From the NCBI RefSeq assembly GCF_900114315.1, contig NZ_FOSQ01000002.1, positions 1-64,000 on the forward strand: 64,000 bases of DNA. The letters are read 5' to 3'. The stretch is from Falsiroseomonas stagni DSM 19981 (lineage in GTDB: Bacteria; Pseudomonadota; Alphaproteobacteria; Acetobacterales; Acetobacteraceae). The notes beneath the pieces were generated by a model. It was not told where the DNA came from, did not search any database, and saw nothing but the letters and a program-made list of their open reading frames with translations. Below are positions 26,967 to 35,422 of the stretch, one piece after another; positions within the stretch are counted from its first letter, which is position 1, and the number at the start of each line of letters is the position of its first letter. The translations under genes and the position numbers were made by a program.

Positions 26967-27671
26967 ATGAGCGACCCGATCCCCTATCGCCGCCCGGACC
27001 CGGCGACCCAGCCGCCCTATGACGCACCGTCCTATGGCAGCACCCACAAGCGCCATCCGAAGCAGCCGATGCTGCGCGTCCCGCACACGCTGACGGAAAC
27101 CAGCGCGCCCCGCTTCGACCAGCGCTTCTACGGCACCCAGGCCGATATGAGCCAGGTGAACGGCAAGGCCGCGCTCGGCGAACGCATCATCGTCGCCGGC
27201 CGCGTGACGGATGAGGATGGGCGCCCCTGCGCCAACACGATGGTGGAGGTCTGGCAGGCCAATGCGTCGGGCCGCTACCACCACCCGCGCGACCAGCATG
27301 ACGCGCCGCTCGATCCCAATTTCGAAGGCCGCGCCCGCATCTTCACCGATGCCGATGGTCGCTATTCCTTCGTCTCCATCAAGCCCGGCGCCTATCCGTG
27401 GCGGAACCACTGGAACGCCTGGCGGCCCATCCACATCCATTTCGGCCTGCATGGCGCGGGCTGGGCGCAGCGCATGATCACCCAGATGTATTTCCCGGGC
27501 GACCCGCTGCTGGCGCTGGACCCTATCTTCAACACCACGGCGGATGAGGCCGCGCGCAACCGCCTGGTCTCCACCTTCGACCTGGAGGTGACGAAGCCCG
27601 AATGGGCGCTCGGCTACCGCTTCGACATCGTGCTGCGGGGGCGCGACGCGACGCCCTTCGAGAAGGCCTGA
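26967..27671 (+). CDS. pcaH: Protocatechuate 3,4-dioxygenase beta subunit
   Basis: The catalytic, iron-bearing subunit that opens protocatechuate between the hydroxyls to 3-carboxy-cis,cis-muconate. The 234-residue protein has the typical N-terminal arm (YRRPDPATQPPYDAPSYGST), VEVWQANASGRYHHPRDQ and GAYPWRNHWNAWRPIHIHFG, which supplies Tyr and two His iron ligands. It is tightly packed after pcaL and 13 bases before pcaG, as an operon. Confidence 0.95.
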   Translation: MSDPIPYRRPDPATQPPYDAPSYGSTHKRHPKQPMLRVPHTLTETSAPRFDQRFYGTQADMSQVNGKAALGERIIVAGRVTDEDGRPCANTMVEVWQANASGRYHHPRDQHDAPLDPNFEGRARIFTDADGRYSFVSIKPGAYPWRNHWNAWRPIHIHFGLHGAGWAQRMITQMYFPGDPLLALDPIFNTTADEAARNRLVSTFDLEVTKPEWALGYRFDIVLRGRDATPFEKA

Positions 27672-27684
27672 GGGGGCACGCGCC

Positions 27685-28227
27685 ATGACACCCGCGACCG
27701 CGCACCAGACCGCCGGCCCCTACTGGCACATGATCGACTTTCCCGAGTGGGCCGACCTGCTCCGGGCCGATGGGCCGAATGCGGGGGTGGGGGGCGAGCG
27801 CATCACCCTCACCGGCCGCATCACCGATGGCGACGGCGCGCCGGTCGTCGATGGCCTGGTGGAGATCTGGCAGGCCGGCCCGGATGGCGCCTACGAATCC
27901 GGCTTCCACGGTTTCGGCCGCTGCGCGACGGATGCCGAGGGCCGCTACCGCTTCACCACCATCAAGCCCGGCCCCGTCCCTGGCCTCGGCAACGCCACCC
28001 AGGCGCCGCACATCACCGTCACGCTCTTCGCCCGCGGCCTGATGAAGCATGTCGTCACCCGCGCCTATTTCGAGGGCGAGGCCCTGAACGCCACCGACCC
28101 GGTCCTGGCGCTGGTGGATGACCCCGCCCGCTGCGCGACGCTGGTGGCCAGGCCGCAGGGCGATGGCGTCTGGACCCTGGACATCGTCCTCCAGGGCGAG
28201 GGCGAGACCGTCTTCCTCGACGTCTGA
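27685..28227 (+). CDS. pcaG: Protocatechuate 3,4-dioxygenase alpha subunit
   Basis: The 180-residue non-iron subunit that pairs with PcaH to build the (alpha-beta-Fe) units and the active-site wall. TPATAHQTAGPYWHMIDFP at the N-terminus, VEIWQAGPDGAYES and TTIKPGPVPGLGNATQAPHI match PcaG; the iron-binding tyrosine/histidine set is absent, as expected. It is followed by a palindromic repeat element before pcaB. Confidence 0.94.
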   Translation: MTPATAHQTAGPYWHMIDFPEWADLLRADGPNAGVGGERITLTGRITDGDGAPVVDGLVEIWQAGPDGAYESGFHGFGRCATDAEGRYRFTTIKPGPVPGLGNATQAPHITVTLFARGLMKHVVTRAYFEGEALNATDPVLALVDDPARCATLVARPQGDGVWTLDIVLQGEGETVFLDV

Positions 28228-28238
28228 CGGGCGGGAGA

Positions 28239-28336
28239 ACCCCCACCCAACCCTCCCCCGCAAGCGCGGGGGAGGGCTTCTTGGCACCGCCGCCTCTCCC
28301 TCCCCCGCGCTTGCGGGGGAGGGTCGGGGTGGGGGT
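28239..28336. repeat. Palindromic intergenic element with two 11-bp hairpins
   Basis: Two hairpins, CCCTCCCCCGC-AAGC-GCGGGGGAGGG (28251-28276) and CCCTCCCCCGC-GCTT-GCGGGGGAGGG (28298-28323), face each other. Including flanking ACCCCCACCC/GGGGTGGGGGT sequence, the two 38-39 base arms are inverted copies with one mismatch and one indel. Located between pcaG and pcaB in the same direction, it looks like a dispersed REP/MITE-like element and may lower pcaB expression or stabilise the upstream mRNA. Confidence 0.8.
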
Positions 28337-28360
28337 CCGGCAAGCCTGCGGAGAACCCCC

Positions 28361-29704
28361 ATGACCGTCTCCCCCGCCGATGGCCCCGTCTTCGGTGCCG
28401 TCTACGGCACCGATGCGATGCGCGCCGCCATGGGGGAACGCGCCTTCCTCCAGCGCATGCTGGACACCGAAGCCGCCCTGGCCCGCGCCCAGGCCCGGCT
28501 CGGCATGATCCCCGGGGAGGCCGCCGCCGCCATCACCGCCGCCGCCCGCGTCGAGACGCTCGACATCCCCGCGCTGGCCGCCGCCACCCGCAACACCGGC
28601 TTCCCCGTGGTCGGCCTGGTGAAGCAGCTCTCCGCCGCCGCCGGCGCGGATGCCGGGCGCTGGACGCATTGGGGCACCACGACGCAGGACATCGTGGACA
28701 CCGCCCTGGTGCTCCAGATGCGCGACGCCTTCGCGCTGATCGCCGCCGACCTCGATCGCCTCATCGCCGCCTTCGCGACGCTGGCGCGGGACCACCGCCA
28801 CACCGTCATGGCCGGGCGCACCCATGCCCAGCAGGCCCTGCCCATCACCTTCGGCTACAAGGCCGCGCTGTGGCTGGACCCGGTGGTTTCCATGCGCGAA
28901 CGCCTGGCCCAGGCGCTGCCGCGCATCCTGAAGCTGCAATTCGGCGGCGCCGTCGGCACCCTCGCCTCCCTCGGCGACAGGGGCCGGGACTGCGCCGCGG
29001 AACTGGCGAAGGAACTGGACCTCACCTTGCCCGCCATCCCCTGGCATGTGGCGCGGGACGGCACGGCGGAGGCCGCCTGCTGGCTCGGCATGCTCTGCGG
29101 CGTGCTGGCCAAGCCCGCCACCGACGTGATGCTGCTGATGCAGTCGGAGGTGTCGGAAGCCAGCGAACCCTCGGCGCCGGGCCGCGGCGGGTCCTCCACC
29201 ATGCCGCAGAAGCGCAACCCCATCGCCTGCGAATATGTCATCGCCCAGGCCCGCGCCGCGCAGGCCCTGGTCCCGCAGGTGCTCGGCGCCATGGCGCATG
29301 ACCATGAACGCGGCGCCGGCCCGATGCAGATCGAGCAGCTCGCCCTCGCCCCCATCTTCCTCTACGCCCATGGCGCCATGGCCCAGGCGCTGCTGATCGC
29401 GGAGGGCCTGGTGGTGGATGGCGCGCGGATGCGCCGCAACCTCGATGCCTCCGGCGGGCTGATCGTGGCGGAGGCGGTGATGATGGGCCTGGCGCCGCTG
29501 CTCGGCCGGGGCGTGGCGCATGACGTGGTGCACCATGCCTGCGACGTGGCGCTGGCGGAGGGCGTGACGCTGGATGTGGCGCTGGCCCGCGACCCGCGCG
29601 TCACCGCGCATCTGGACCAGGCCGGCATCGACCGGCTGACCGACCCCGCGGGCTATCTCGGCGCCACCCAGGGCTTCATCGACGCGGTGCTGGCCCGCGC
29701 CTGA
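28361..29704 (+). CDS. pcaB: 3-carboxy-cis,cis-muconate cycloisomerase
   Basis: Lactonises the dioxygenase product to 4-carboxymuconolactone. The 447-residue protein belongs to the fumarase/adenylosuccinate lyase superfamily: RTHAQQALPITFGYKAALW, and the signature loop GRGGSSTMPQKRNPIACEYV. The N-terminus (FGAVYGTDAMRAAMGERAFL) matches PcaB rather than PurB. The ATG at 28361 lies directly behind the palindromic element. It is convergent with a response-regulator gene 3 bases on. With it the window holds pcaF, D, C, H, G and B but not pcaIJ or a pca regulator. Confidence 0.93.
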   Translation: MTVSPADGPVFGAVYGTDAMRAAMGERAFLQRMLDTEAALARAQARLGMIPGEAAAAITAAARVETLDIPALAAATRNTGFPVVGLVKQLSAAAGADAGRWTHWGTTTQDIVDTALVLQMRDAFALIAADLDRLIAAFATLARDHRHTVMAGRTHAQQALPITFGYKAALWLDPVVSMRERLAQALPRILKLQFGGAVGTLASLGDRGRDCAAELAKELDLTLPAIPWHVARDGTAEAACWLGMLCGVLAKPATDVMLLMQSEVSEASEPSAPGRGGSSTMPQKRNPIACEYVIAQARAAQALVPQVLGAMAHDHERGAGPMQIEQLALAPIFLYAHGAMAQALLIAEGLVVDGARMRRNLDASGGLIVAEAVMMGLAPLLGRGVAHDVVHHACDVALAEGVTLDVALARDPRVTAHLDQAGIDRLTDPAGYLGATQGFIDAVLARA

Positions 29705-29707
29705 CCC

Positions 29708-30079
29708 TCATCCCAACGCCCGCATCGCCCCCGCGATGGTCGCCGCCGCGCAGGCCACGCTGAAGGGCTTGGCCAGGAAGGGCGCGCCCGCCAGGCCGCG
29801 CCCCGGCTCCGCCTGGCGGAACCGGCCGGAGGCATAGACCACCGGCAGGTCCGGCCGCAGCACGCGCGCGGCCCGCGCCAGCGCGAAGCCGTCCGCGCCC
29901 GGCAGGTTGATGTCCGTCAGCAGCAGCGCGATCTCCGGATGCCGCGCCAGCATGCGAAGCGCCATCTCGGCATCCTCCGCCTCCAGCACCGCGAACCCCG
30001 AATCCGACAGCCCTTCCACCAGGGTCATGCGGACCAGCGGATCATCCTCGACGAGCAGAACATGCCGGGCCAATGCCAT
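29708..30079 (-). CDS. Single-domain response regulator
   Basis: A 123-residue CheY-like receiver domain with no output domain. Acidic pocket VLLVEDDPLVRMTL, phosphoacceptor Asp in LLLTDINLPGADGF, switch region VVYASGR and FLAKPFS with the conserved Lys. Such stand-alone receivers (FixJ/hybrid-kinase-derived type) relay or buffer phosphate from sensor kinases. No kinase is adjacent; the LOV hybrid kinase at 5744 is about 22 kb away, so pairing is speculative. The ATG at 30079 is the only good start. Confidence 0.88.
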   Translation of the reverse strand: MALARHVLLVEDDPLVRMTLVEGLSDSGFAVLEAEDAEMALRMLARHPEIALLLTDINLPGADGFALARAARVLRPDLPVVYASGRFRQAEPGRGLAGAPFLAKPFSVACAAATIAGAMRALG

Positions 30080-30404
30080 GGCGTCCCCTTTTCCGGACTC
30101 AACCTAGCGCCCGGATCGGCAAGCGGGATGGGCGGCGGCTGGCACGACTGCGTGATGGCCCCCGCCGGGCCGTGCCTGTGACGCCAAAACACCAGGGTTC
30201 CGCCGCAATCCGCAGCGTCGGTTAACAGCCGGTTAACACCCATCGCCGATGCAGCCGCCGCGACCAACGCCAGAACGGCGGTTCGGCCCGGCAGGGCCGA
30301 AGCCCCAGGATCGGGGGGCTGGGCGCCCCGACCATCCGGGCCGATCCACCGCGCCGCGCGATCCCGCCCTTGCCTCCGGCTCCGGCCGCGCCATACACGC
30401 AGGC
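30080..30404. other. Intergenic region, regulatory only
   Basis: A 325-base gap between the divergent receiver gene and the FAD oxidoreductase. It contains the TTAA-N7-TTAA site at 30222-30237 and otherwise no supported gene or repeat. Confidence 0.5.
30222..30237. promoter_or_regulatory. CtrA-like site TTAA-N7-TTAAC
   Basis: TTAA (30222-30225), seven bases, TTAAC (30233-30237): an exact match to the full CtrA consensus. It lies about 140 bases before the minus-strand receiver-domain gene start and about 170 before the FAD oxidoreductase start, so either could be controlled. Confidence 0.45.
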
Positions 30405-31382
30405 ATGGTTCCTCAGAACATCGCGATCGTGGGCGCCGGTCTTGCCGGCATGGCCTGCGCCAAGACCCTCGAAGCCCATGGCGCCCGCGTGCGCCTGTTC
30501 GAGAAGAGCCGCCGCCCCGGCGGCCGCATGGCGACCAGGCGGGTGGAGGTGGACGGCGTCACCCACGCCTTCGACCACGGCGCGCAGTACCTGACCGCGC
30601 GGGGCGCCCATTTCGCCGCGGTGCTTGAAGTGACGAAATCGATGAACTGGCCGGATGAGAAACGCTGGGTCGGCCAGCCGAACATGGCGATCATCTGCCG
30701 CGGCCTGGCCGATGGCCTGGACATCACGGTCAACCGCCATGTCGTGGAGATCACCGGCTCCCCCGGCGCCTGGATGCTGCGCCACCATGATTCCGCGCTG
30801 GTCACGCCCGGCGCCCCCAGCCCGGATGCCGCGACGGCGGAGGACGGGCCCTTCGACGCGGTGGCCCTGGCCATCCCCTCCCCCCAGGCGATCCCGCTGC
30901 TCGCCGGCCCCGCGCCGCATCTGGCGCATGTGCTGGAAGGCGTCGTGATGGCGCCCTGCTGGACGCTGATGGTTGCCTTCCCGACCCGCCTGCCCCTGCA
31001 GGACACGCTGCGCCTCACCGGCGGCCCCATCGGTTGGGCGGCGCGGGACAGTTCCAAGCCCGGCCGCAACGCGCAGCAGGAGAACTGGGTGGTCCAGGCC
31101 AGCCCCGCCTGGACCCGCGAACACCTGGAACGCCGCCCGGCGGAGGTCGCGCTGCTGCTGCGGGATGCGCTGGAAAAGCTGGTCGGCCAGCCCCTGCCGC
31201 CGACGCTGGTCTGCCTGGCGCATCGCTGGCGCTATGCGCTGGTGGAAAAGCCGCTCGGCGCCCCCTGCCTGTGGGACCCCGCGCTGGGCCTCGGCGCCGG
31301 CGGGGATTGGGCGATCGACGCGCGGGCGGAAGCCGCGGTGGATAGCGGCGCGGCCATGGCCGCCGCGATCCGGCGGGAATGA
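30405..31382 (+). CDS. Renalase-like NAD(P)/FAD-dependent oxidoreductase
   Basis: A 325-residue amine-oxidase-fold flavoprotein. The N-terminal dinucleotide motif IAIVGAGLAGMACAKTLEAHG and the FEKSRRPGGRMATRR loop are typical of renalase-like oxidoreductases, as is DHGAQYLTARG. The C-terminal WRYALVEKPLGAPCLWDPAL and GGDWAIDARAEAAVDSG complete FAD binding. Likely activity is oxidation of a small reduced nicotinamide or amine compound; the substrate is unknown. Its stop overlaps the start of the next gene (ATGA at 31379-31382). A longer upstream frame lacks homology. Confidence 0.82.
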   Translation: MVPQNIAIVGAGLAGMACAKTLEAHGARVRLFEKSRRPGGRMATRRVEVDGVTHAFDHGAQYLTARGAHFAAVLEVTKSMNWPDEKRWVGQPNMAIICRGLADGLDITVNRHVVEITGSPGAWMLRHHDSALVTPGAPSPDAATAEDGPFDAVALAIPSPQAIPLLAGPAPHLAHVLEGVVMAPCWTLMVAFPTRLPLQDTLRLTGGPIGWAARDSSKPGRNAQQENWVVQASPAWTREHLERRPAEVALLLRDALEKLVGQPLPPTLVCLAHRWRYALVEKPLGAPCLWDPALGLGAGGDWAIDARAEAAVDSGAAMAAAIRRE

Positions 31383-31960
31383 CCCACCAGGCTGCGCCCG
31401 CGACGCTGGAGGACACGCTGGCCTGGGCCCTCGCCCTGGTCGCGCGCGGGGTCGCGGACCGGCGCCATCCCTTCCATACGCCGGTCCTCGCCACCACCGG
31501 CCTTGATGGCGCGCCCCAGGCCCGCACGGTGGTGCTGCGCGGCATCGATCCCGCCACCCGCCAGCTGCGCCTGCACACGGATGCGCGGGCGGGGAAGGTG
31601 GCGGAACTGGAAGCCGAACCGCGCGCGACGCTGATGTTCTACGACCCCGGCGCGCAGCTGCAGCTGCGGCTGGCCGGCCGCGCCACGCTGCATCGCGACG
31701 ATGCCCTGGCGGATGAAGCCTGGGCGGCCAGCCGGGATTTCAGCCGCATGTGCTACGCGATCGAACCCGCCCCCGGCCGCGCCATCGCCGCCCCGCCCGC
31801 CGCGCCGCTGGACAGCCAGGCGGGCCGGCCGCATTTCTGCGTGGTGATCCTGCACCTCCACACCCTCGAATCCCTCCACCTCGCCGCCGGCGGGCACCGG
31901 CGCGCGCGCTTCGCCTGGGACCAGGCCAGTACCCCCGCTGCCACCTGGCTCGTCCCATGA
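31379..31960 (+). CDS. FMN-binding pyridoxamine 5'-phosphate oxidase-like protein
   Basis: A 193-residue split-barrel flavoprotein: HTPVLATTGLDGAPQARTVVLRGIDPATRQL and DARAGKVAELEAEPRATLMFYDP give the FMN-binding PNPOx/Alr4036-like pattern. The C-terminus lacks the standard PdxH tail, so vitamin B6 synthesis is not implied. Translationally coupled to the genes on both sides (ATGA overlaps at 31379 and 31957). Together with the FAD oxidoreductase it suggests a two-flavin redox pathway; the substrate is unknown. Confidence 0.8.
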   Translation: MTHQAAPATLEDTLAWALALVARGVADRRHPFHTPVLATTGLDGAPQARTVVLRGIDPATRQLRLHTDARAGKVAELEAEPRATLMFYDPGAQLQLRLAGRATLHRDDALADEAWAASRDFSRMCYAIEPAPGRAIAAPPAAPLDSQAGRPHFCVVILHLHTLESLHLAAGGHRRARFAWDQASTPAATWLVP

Positions 31961-32217
31961 CGAATGCCGAGGCGCTGGAGGCCGAGATCCTCCGCCAGAC
32001 CACCGAACGCGGCAGCGACAAGAGCATCTGCCCGAGCGAGGTCGCCCGCGCCCTTGCGGCCGATGAGGAGACCTGGCGCCGCCTGATGGGCCCGATCCGC
32101 GCCGCCGCCATCCGCCTGGCACGGGCCGGCCAGGTGGAGATCCTGCGCAAGGGCAAGCCCGTCGACCCCACCGCGGAAATCCGCGGCGTCATCCGCCTGC
32201 GAAAGTCAGCAACATGA
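31957..32217 (+). CDS. DUF3253 domain protein
   Basis: An 86-residue protein: AEILRQTTERGSDKSICPSE, VARALAADEETWRRLMGPIR and GQVEILRKGKPVDP match DUF3253, a small helical (winged-helix-like) conserved domain of unknown function. Start and stop both overlap neighbours by four bases (31957-31960 and 32214-32217), so it is translated as part of the coupled run. A DNA-binding role is possible from the fold but unproven. Confidence 0.85.
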   Translation: MTNAEALEAEILRQTTERGSDKSICPSEVARALAADEETWRRLMGPIRAAAIRLARAGQVEILRKGKPVDPTAEIRGVIRLRKSAT

Positions 32218-32660
32218 GCACCCTGTCCCTGCTGATGGGCCGCGGCACCGCCGGCCTGCCGCAAGCGGAGCCGGTCGACTTCAACGGCCTGGTCCTGCCC
32301 CCCTCCCCCAACGCCCACCTGGCCGCGCCGGCCGGCGCCACGGCGGAGCGGCATGAGACGACGCCGCTCCTCCCCGTCTCCCCGGAAGCGGCCTGGGCCG
32401 CGCTGCGGATGCTGGGGGAAGGCGAGGCCCGGACCTGGAAGCTGGCCGAATGGCCGGACCGGCGGCAGGTGCAGTGGGTGGTTCGCACCAGGCTCGCCAA
32501 TTTCCCGGACATCGTCGTGGGCCAGATCGTGCCCCTGCCCGGCGGTTCGGGCCTGTTCCTCTATTCCCGCAGCCTGATCGGCTATTCGGATTTCGGCGTG
32601 AACAAGCGCCGCATCGCCGAATGGCGCGCGCGGATGGACGGGGCACTCCGCGCCCCCTGA
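32214..32660 (+). CDS. DUF1499 domain protein
   Basis: A 148-residue protein with the DUF1499 pattern: PPSPNAHLAAPAG, then ARTWKLAEWPDRRQVQWVVR and GSGLFLYSRSLIGYSDFGVN. It has no signal peptide, unlike many exported DUF1499 proteins. Last of the four-base-overlap run; function unknown. The ABC transporter gene begins 31 bases later and may be co-transcribed. Confidence 0.85.
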   Translation: MSTLSLLMGRGTAGLPQAEPVDFNGLVLPPSPNAHLAAPAGATAERHETTPLLPVSPEAAWAALRMLGEGEARTWKLAEWPDRRQVQWVVRTRLANFPDIVVGQIVPLPGGSGLFLYSRSLIGYSDFGVNKRRIAEWRARMDGALRAP

Positions 32661-32691
32661 TACTGGCGGGGCGCTTCAGGATTCCCCGCCC

Positions 32692-34416
32692 ATGCGACGC
32701 CTCGGCTCCTTCCTGCACGACGCCTGGACGCTGACCCGCCCCTATTGGGTGAGCGAGGAGCGCGGCCGCGGCCTGCTGCTGCTGGCCGCCGTCATCGTGC
32801 TGAACCTGTCGCTGGTCGGCATGACGGTGGTGCTGACCTACTGGCAGCGCGCCTTCTACAACGCGCTGGAGGCGAAGGACGCCGCCACCTTCTGGTCCCT
32901 GCTGTTCCTGGGCGGAGAGGCCGACGGCACCTGGTTCCCCGGCTTCACCGTGGTGGCCATCGCCTACATCCTGATCGCGGTCTACCAGCTCTACCTGAGG
33001 CAGGCGCTCCAGATCCGCTGGCGCCGCTGGCTGACCAAGGACTACCTGGATCGCTGGCTGGCCGACCGCGCCTATTACCGCATCGCCCTGACCGACCCGG
33101 CGACGGACAACCCCGACCAGCGCCTGGCCGACGATTTGCGCCTTTTCGTGGACGATACCCTCTCCCTCGGCCTCGGCCTGATGAACAGCATCGTCACGCT
33201 GTTCTCCTTCATCCTCGTGCTCTGGTCGCTGTCGGGGCCGCTGGAGGTCTTCGGCATCACCATCCCCGGCTACATGGTCTGGGTGGCGATCCTCTATTCC
33301 GTCATCGGCACCTGGCTGGCCCATCTGATCGGCCGCCCGCTGATCCGCCTGAATTTCCTCCAGCAACGCGTCGAGGCCGATTTCCGCTACGCCCTGGTCC
33401 GGCTGCGCGACAATGTCGAAGGCGTGGCGCTGCACCAGGGGGAGGCCGATGAGAAGCGCGGCCTGCTGACGCGCTTCAACGCGCTGACGGAGAATTGGTG
33501 GGGCATCATGACCGCCACCAAGCGCCTGACGTTCTTCACCGCGGGCTTCACCCAGGTCGCCAGCATCTTCCCCATCGTCGTCGCCGCCCCCGCCTATTTC
33601 GCCGGGCGCATCCCCCTCGGCGGCCTGATCCAGACGAGCAGCGCCTTCGGCCAGGTGCAGGGCGCGCTGTCCTGGTTCGTGGACAATTACGCCCGGCTGA
33701 CGGAATGGCGCGCGACGGTCGAGCGCCTGACAGGCTTCCGCCGCGCGATCGAGGTCGCCCGCGCCGCGACCGATGGCGTCCGCGCCCTGCCCGGCGCCGA
33801 TCCCGCCGTGGTGCTGGACGACGTCACCATCAGCCTGCCCGGCGGCCGCGTGCTGATGCAGGGCGCGTCGCTGCGGCTGGAGAAGGGGGAGGCGGTCCTC
33901 ATTACCGGCGCCTCCGGCAGCGGCAAATCGACGCTGTTCCGGGCGCTCGCCGGCATCTGGCCCTTCGGCCAGGGCACCGCGCACATCCCCGACGGCGCCC
34001 GCGCCCTGTTCCTGCCCCAGCGCCCCTATTTGCCGCTGGGCAGCCTCCGCCGCGCCGTCTGCTACCCGCTGGATGCCGCGACGGTGCCCGACGATGCGGT
34101 GCGCGAAGCCCTCTCCGCCGCCGGCCTGCCCCATTTGCTGGACCGGCTGGATGAGGAAGATGCCTGGGACCGGCGCCTGTCGGGCGGTGAACAGCAGCGC
34201 CTGGCCATCGCCCGCGCCCTGCTGGTGAAGCCTGACTTCCTGTTCCTGGACGAGGCGACGGCCAGCCTGGACCCGGCGGGGGAGGAAGCGCTGTACCGGT
34301 TGGTGGCGGAGCGGCTGCCCGGCACCGCCGTCCTCTCCATCGCCCACCGCCCGGCCGTCGCGCAGTTCCACGGGCGCCGGCTGGTGGTAGCGGAGGGGGC
34401 GTTGCTGCCGGGCTAG
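32692..34416 (+). CDS. ABC transporter permease/ATPase, SbmA/BacA-ABCD-like (YddA type)
   Basis: A 574-residue half-transporter. About six membrane helices (residues 25-320) belong to the ABC transmembrane region 2 family, marked by WRRWLTKDYLDRWLADRAYYR and DNPDQRLADDLRLFVDDTL. The C-terminal ATPase has Walker A TGASGSGKST, signature LSGGEQQRLAIARAL, Walker B DFLFLDEATASLD and H-loop SIAHRP. Relatives transport peptides, vitamin B12 or fatty acyl compounds; substrate here unknown, dimer expected. Its stop overlaps that of the convergent deacetylase by four bases. Confidence 0.88.
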   Translation: MRRLGSFLHDAWTLTRPYWVSEERGRGLLLLAAVIVLNLSLVGMTVVLTYWQRAFYNALEAKDAATFWSLLFLGGEADGTWFPGFTVVAIAYILIAVYQLYLRQALQIRWRRWLTKDYLDRWLADRAYYRIALTDPATDNPDQRLADDLRLFVDDTLSLGLGLMNSIVTLFSFILVLWSLSGPLEVFGITIPGYMVWVAILYSVIGTWLAHLIGRPLIRLNFLQQRVEADFRYALVRLRDNVEGVALHQGEADEKRGLLTRFNALTENWWGIMTATKRLTFFTAGFTQVASIFPIVVAAPAYFAGRIPLGGLIQTSSAFGQVQGALSWFVDNYARLTEWRATVERLTGFRRAIEVARAATDGVRALPGADPAVVLDDVTISLPGGRVLMQGASLRLEKGEAVLITGASGSGKSTLFRALAGIWPFGQGTAHIPDGARALFLPQRPYLPLGSLRRAVCYPLDAATVPDDAVREALSAAGLPHLLDRLDEEDAWDRRLSGGEQQRLAIARALLVKPDFLFLDEATASLDPAGEEALYRLVAERLPGTAVLSIAHRPAVAQFHGRRLVVAEGALLPG

Positions 34417-35369
34417 CCCGGCAGCACCGGCGCATCCCGGGGCGTCAGCGCCCGCCCCGGGCCCAGCGCCCATTCCGCGATCTCGTCCCGCCGCGCGAAC
34501 CACACGCCGGGGTGCTTCCCCGCCCAGTGCAGGAAGCGCTGGACCGAGGGGATGATGGCCGGCCGACCCGCCACGAAATCATGCAGCGGCACGCTCATCA
34601 TGCGGCGGCGCGCCGCGCCTTCCTCGTACAGCACCTCGAATTCCTGCCGCAGCATCTGCTCGTAGTCGTCCAGGCTGCGCTGCTGGTTCTGGAAGAAGTT
34701 CAGATCGTTGACGTGGCCCATATAGGGCACGAGGCAGAGTTCCCTGTCGCCATTCACCGCCTGGATCCAGGGCTCGTCCCGTGTCCGGTCGTCGATGGAA
34801 TAGACCAGGCCGAGTTCCTGCAGCAGGTCGTTGGTGTTCACGCTGCCCTGCAGGCCCTGGGCATTGAAGCCCTTGGGCCAGAGCCCCGTCGCGCTGCGCA
34901 GCGCCTCGAACCCCTCCCGCAGGAACTCCCGCTCCTGCTCCTTCGGCAGATGGAATTGCGGCGCGTGGCGGATGGCGCGGCCGCCGGCCTCATGCCCGCG
35001 TTCCACGATCTCCTTCGCCAGGTCCGGGTATCGCCGGATCGTCTCCCCGATCATGAAGGAGGAGACGCGGATATCCAGCCGGTCGAACAGGTCGAGCAGC
35101 CGCGGCACGCCTTCCTTCGCGCCATAGGTGCGGCCCTGGATCATCGGCAGGTTGGGGAAGCGCTGCCCGGCCTGGGGCGTGCCGGGCGGGCCGTTCTGCC
35201 ACATGGCGGGCTGCCCGCCATCGGCCTCGAACATCATGCAGACCCCGATGGCGAGCCTGGCGCCGCCCGGCCAGAAGGGCCCGCGCGGCCGCCGCGCCGG
35301 CTGCGCCACCACCGGCGAGGCCAGCAGCCCCGCCGCCGCGCCCATCATCCCCCGACGCCCGATCGCCAT
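34413..35369 (-). CDS. Exported polysaccharide deacetylase-family protein
   Basis: From ATG 35369 the 318-residue protein starts with a Tat-like signal (IGRRGMMGAAAGLLASPVVAQ). It resembles the PuuE/allantoinase-like deacetylase group: FEADGGQP, TYGAKEGVPRLLDLFDRLDI, SSFMIGETIRRYPDLAKEI, GHEAGGRAIRHAPQ and SVPLHDFVAGRP. The usual HGxxH metal motif reads RAIRH, so one histidine ligand appears replaced by Arg and activity is uncertain. It probably acts on an acylated or amide compound in the periplasm. Confidence 0.8.
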   Translation of the reverse strand: MAIGRRGMMGAAAGLLASPVVAQPARRPRGPFWPGGARLAIGVCMMFEADGGQPAMWQNGPPGTPQAGQRFPNLPMIQGRTYGAKEGVPRLLDLFDRLDIRVSSFMIGETIRRYPDLAKEIVERGHEAGGRAIRHAPQFHLPKEQEREFLREGFEALRSATGLWPKGFNAQGLQGSVNTNDLLQELGLVYSIDDRTRDEPWIQAVNGDRELCLVPYMGHVNDLNFFQNQQRSLDDYEQMLRQEFEVLYEEGAARRRMMSVPLHDFVAGRPAIIPSVQRFLHWAGKHPGVWFARRDEIAEWALGPGRALTPRDAPVLPG

Positions 35370-35422
35370 CCCGCCTCTCCCGTCCCTGCGTCGCCGGCAG
35401 ATCGGGGGCGGTGCCGGGTGGG

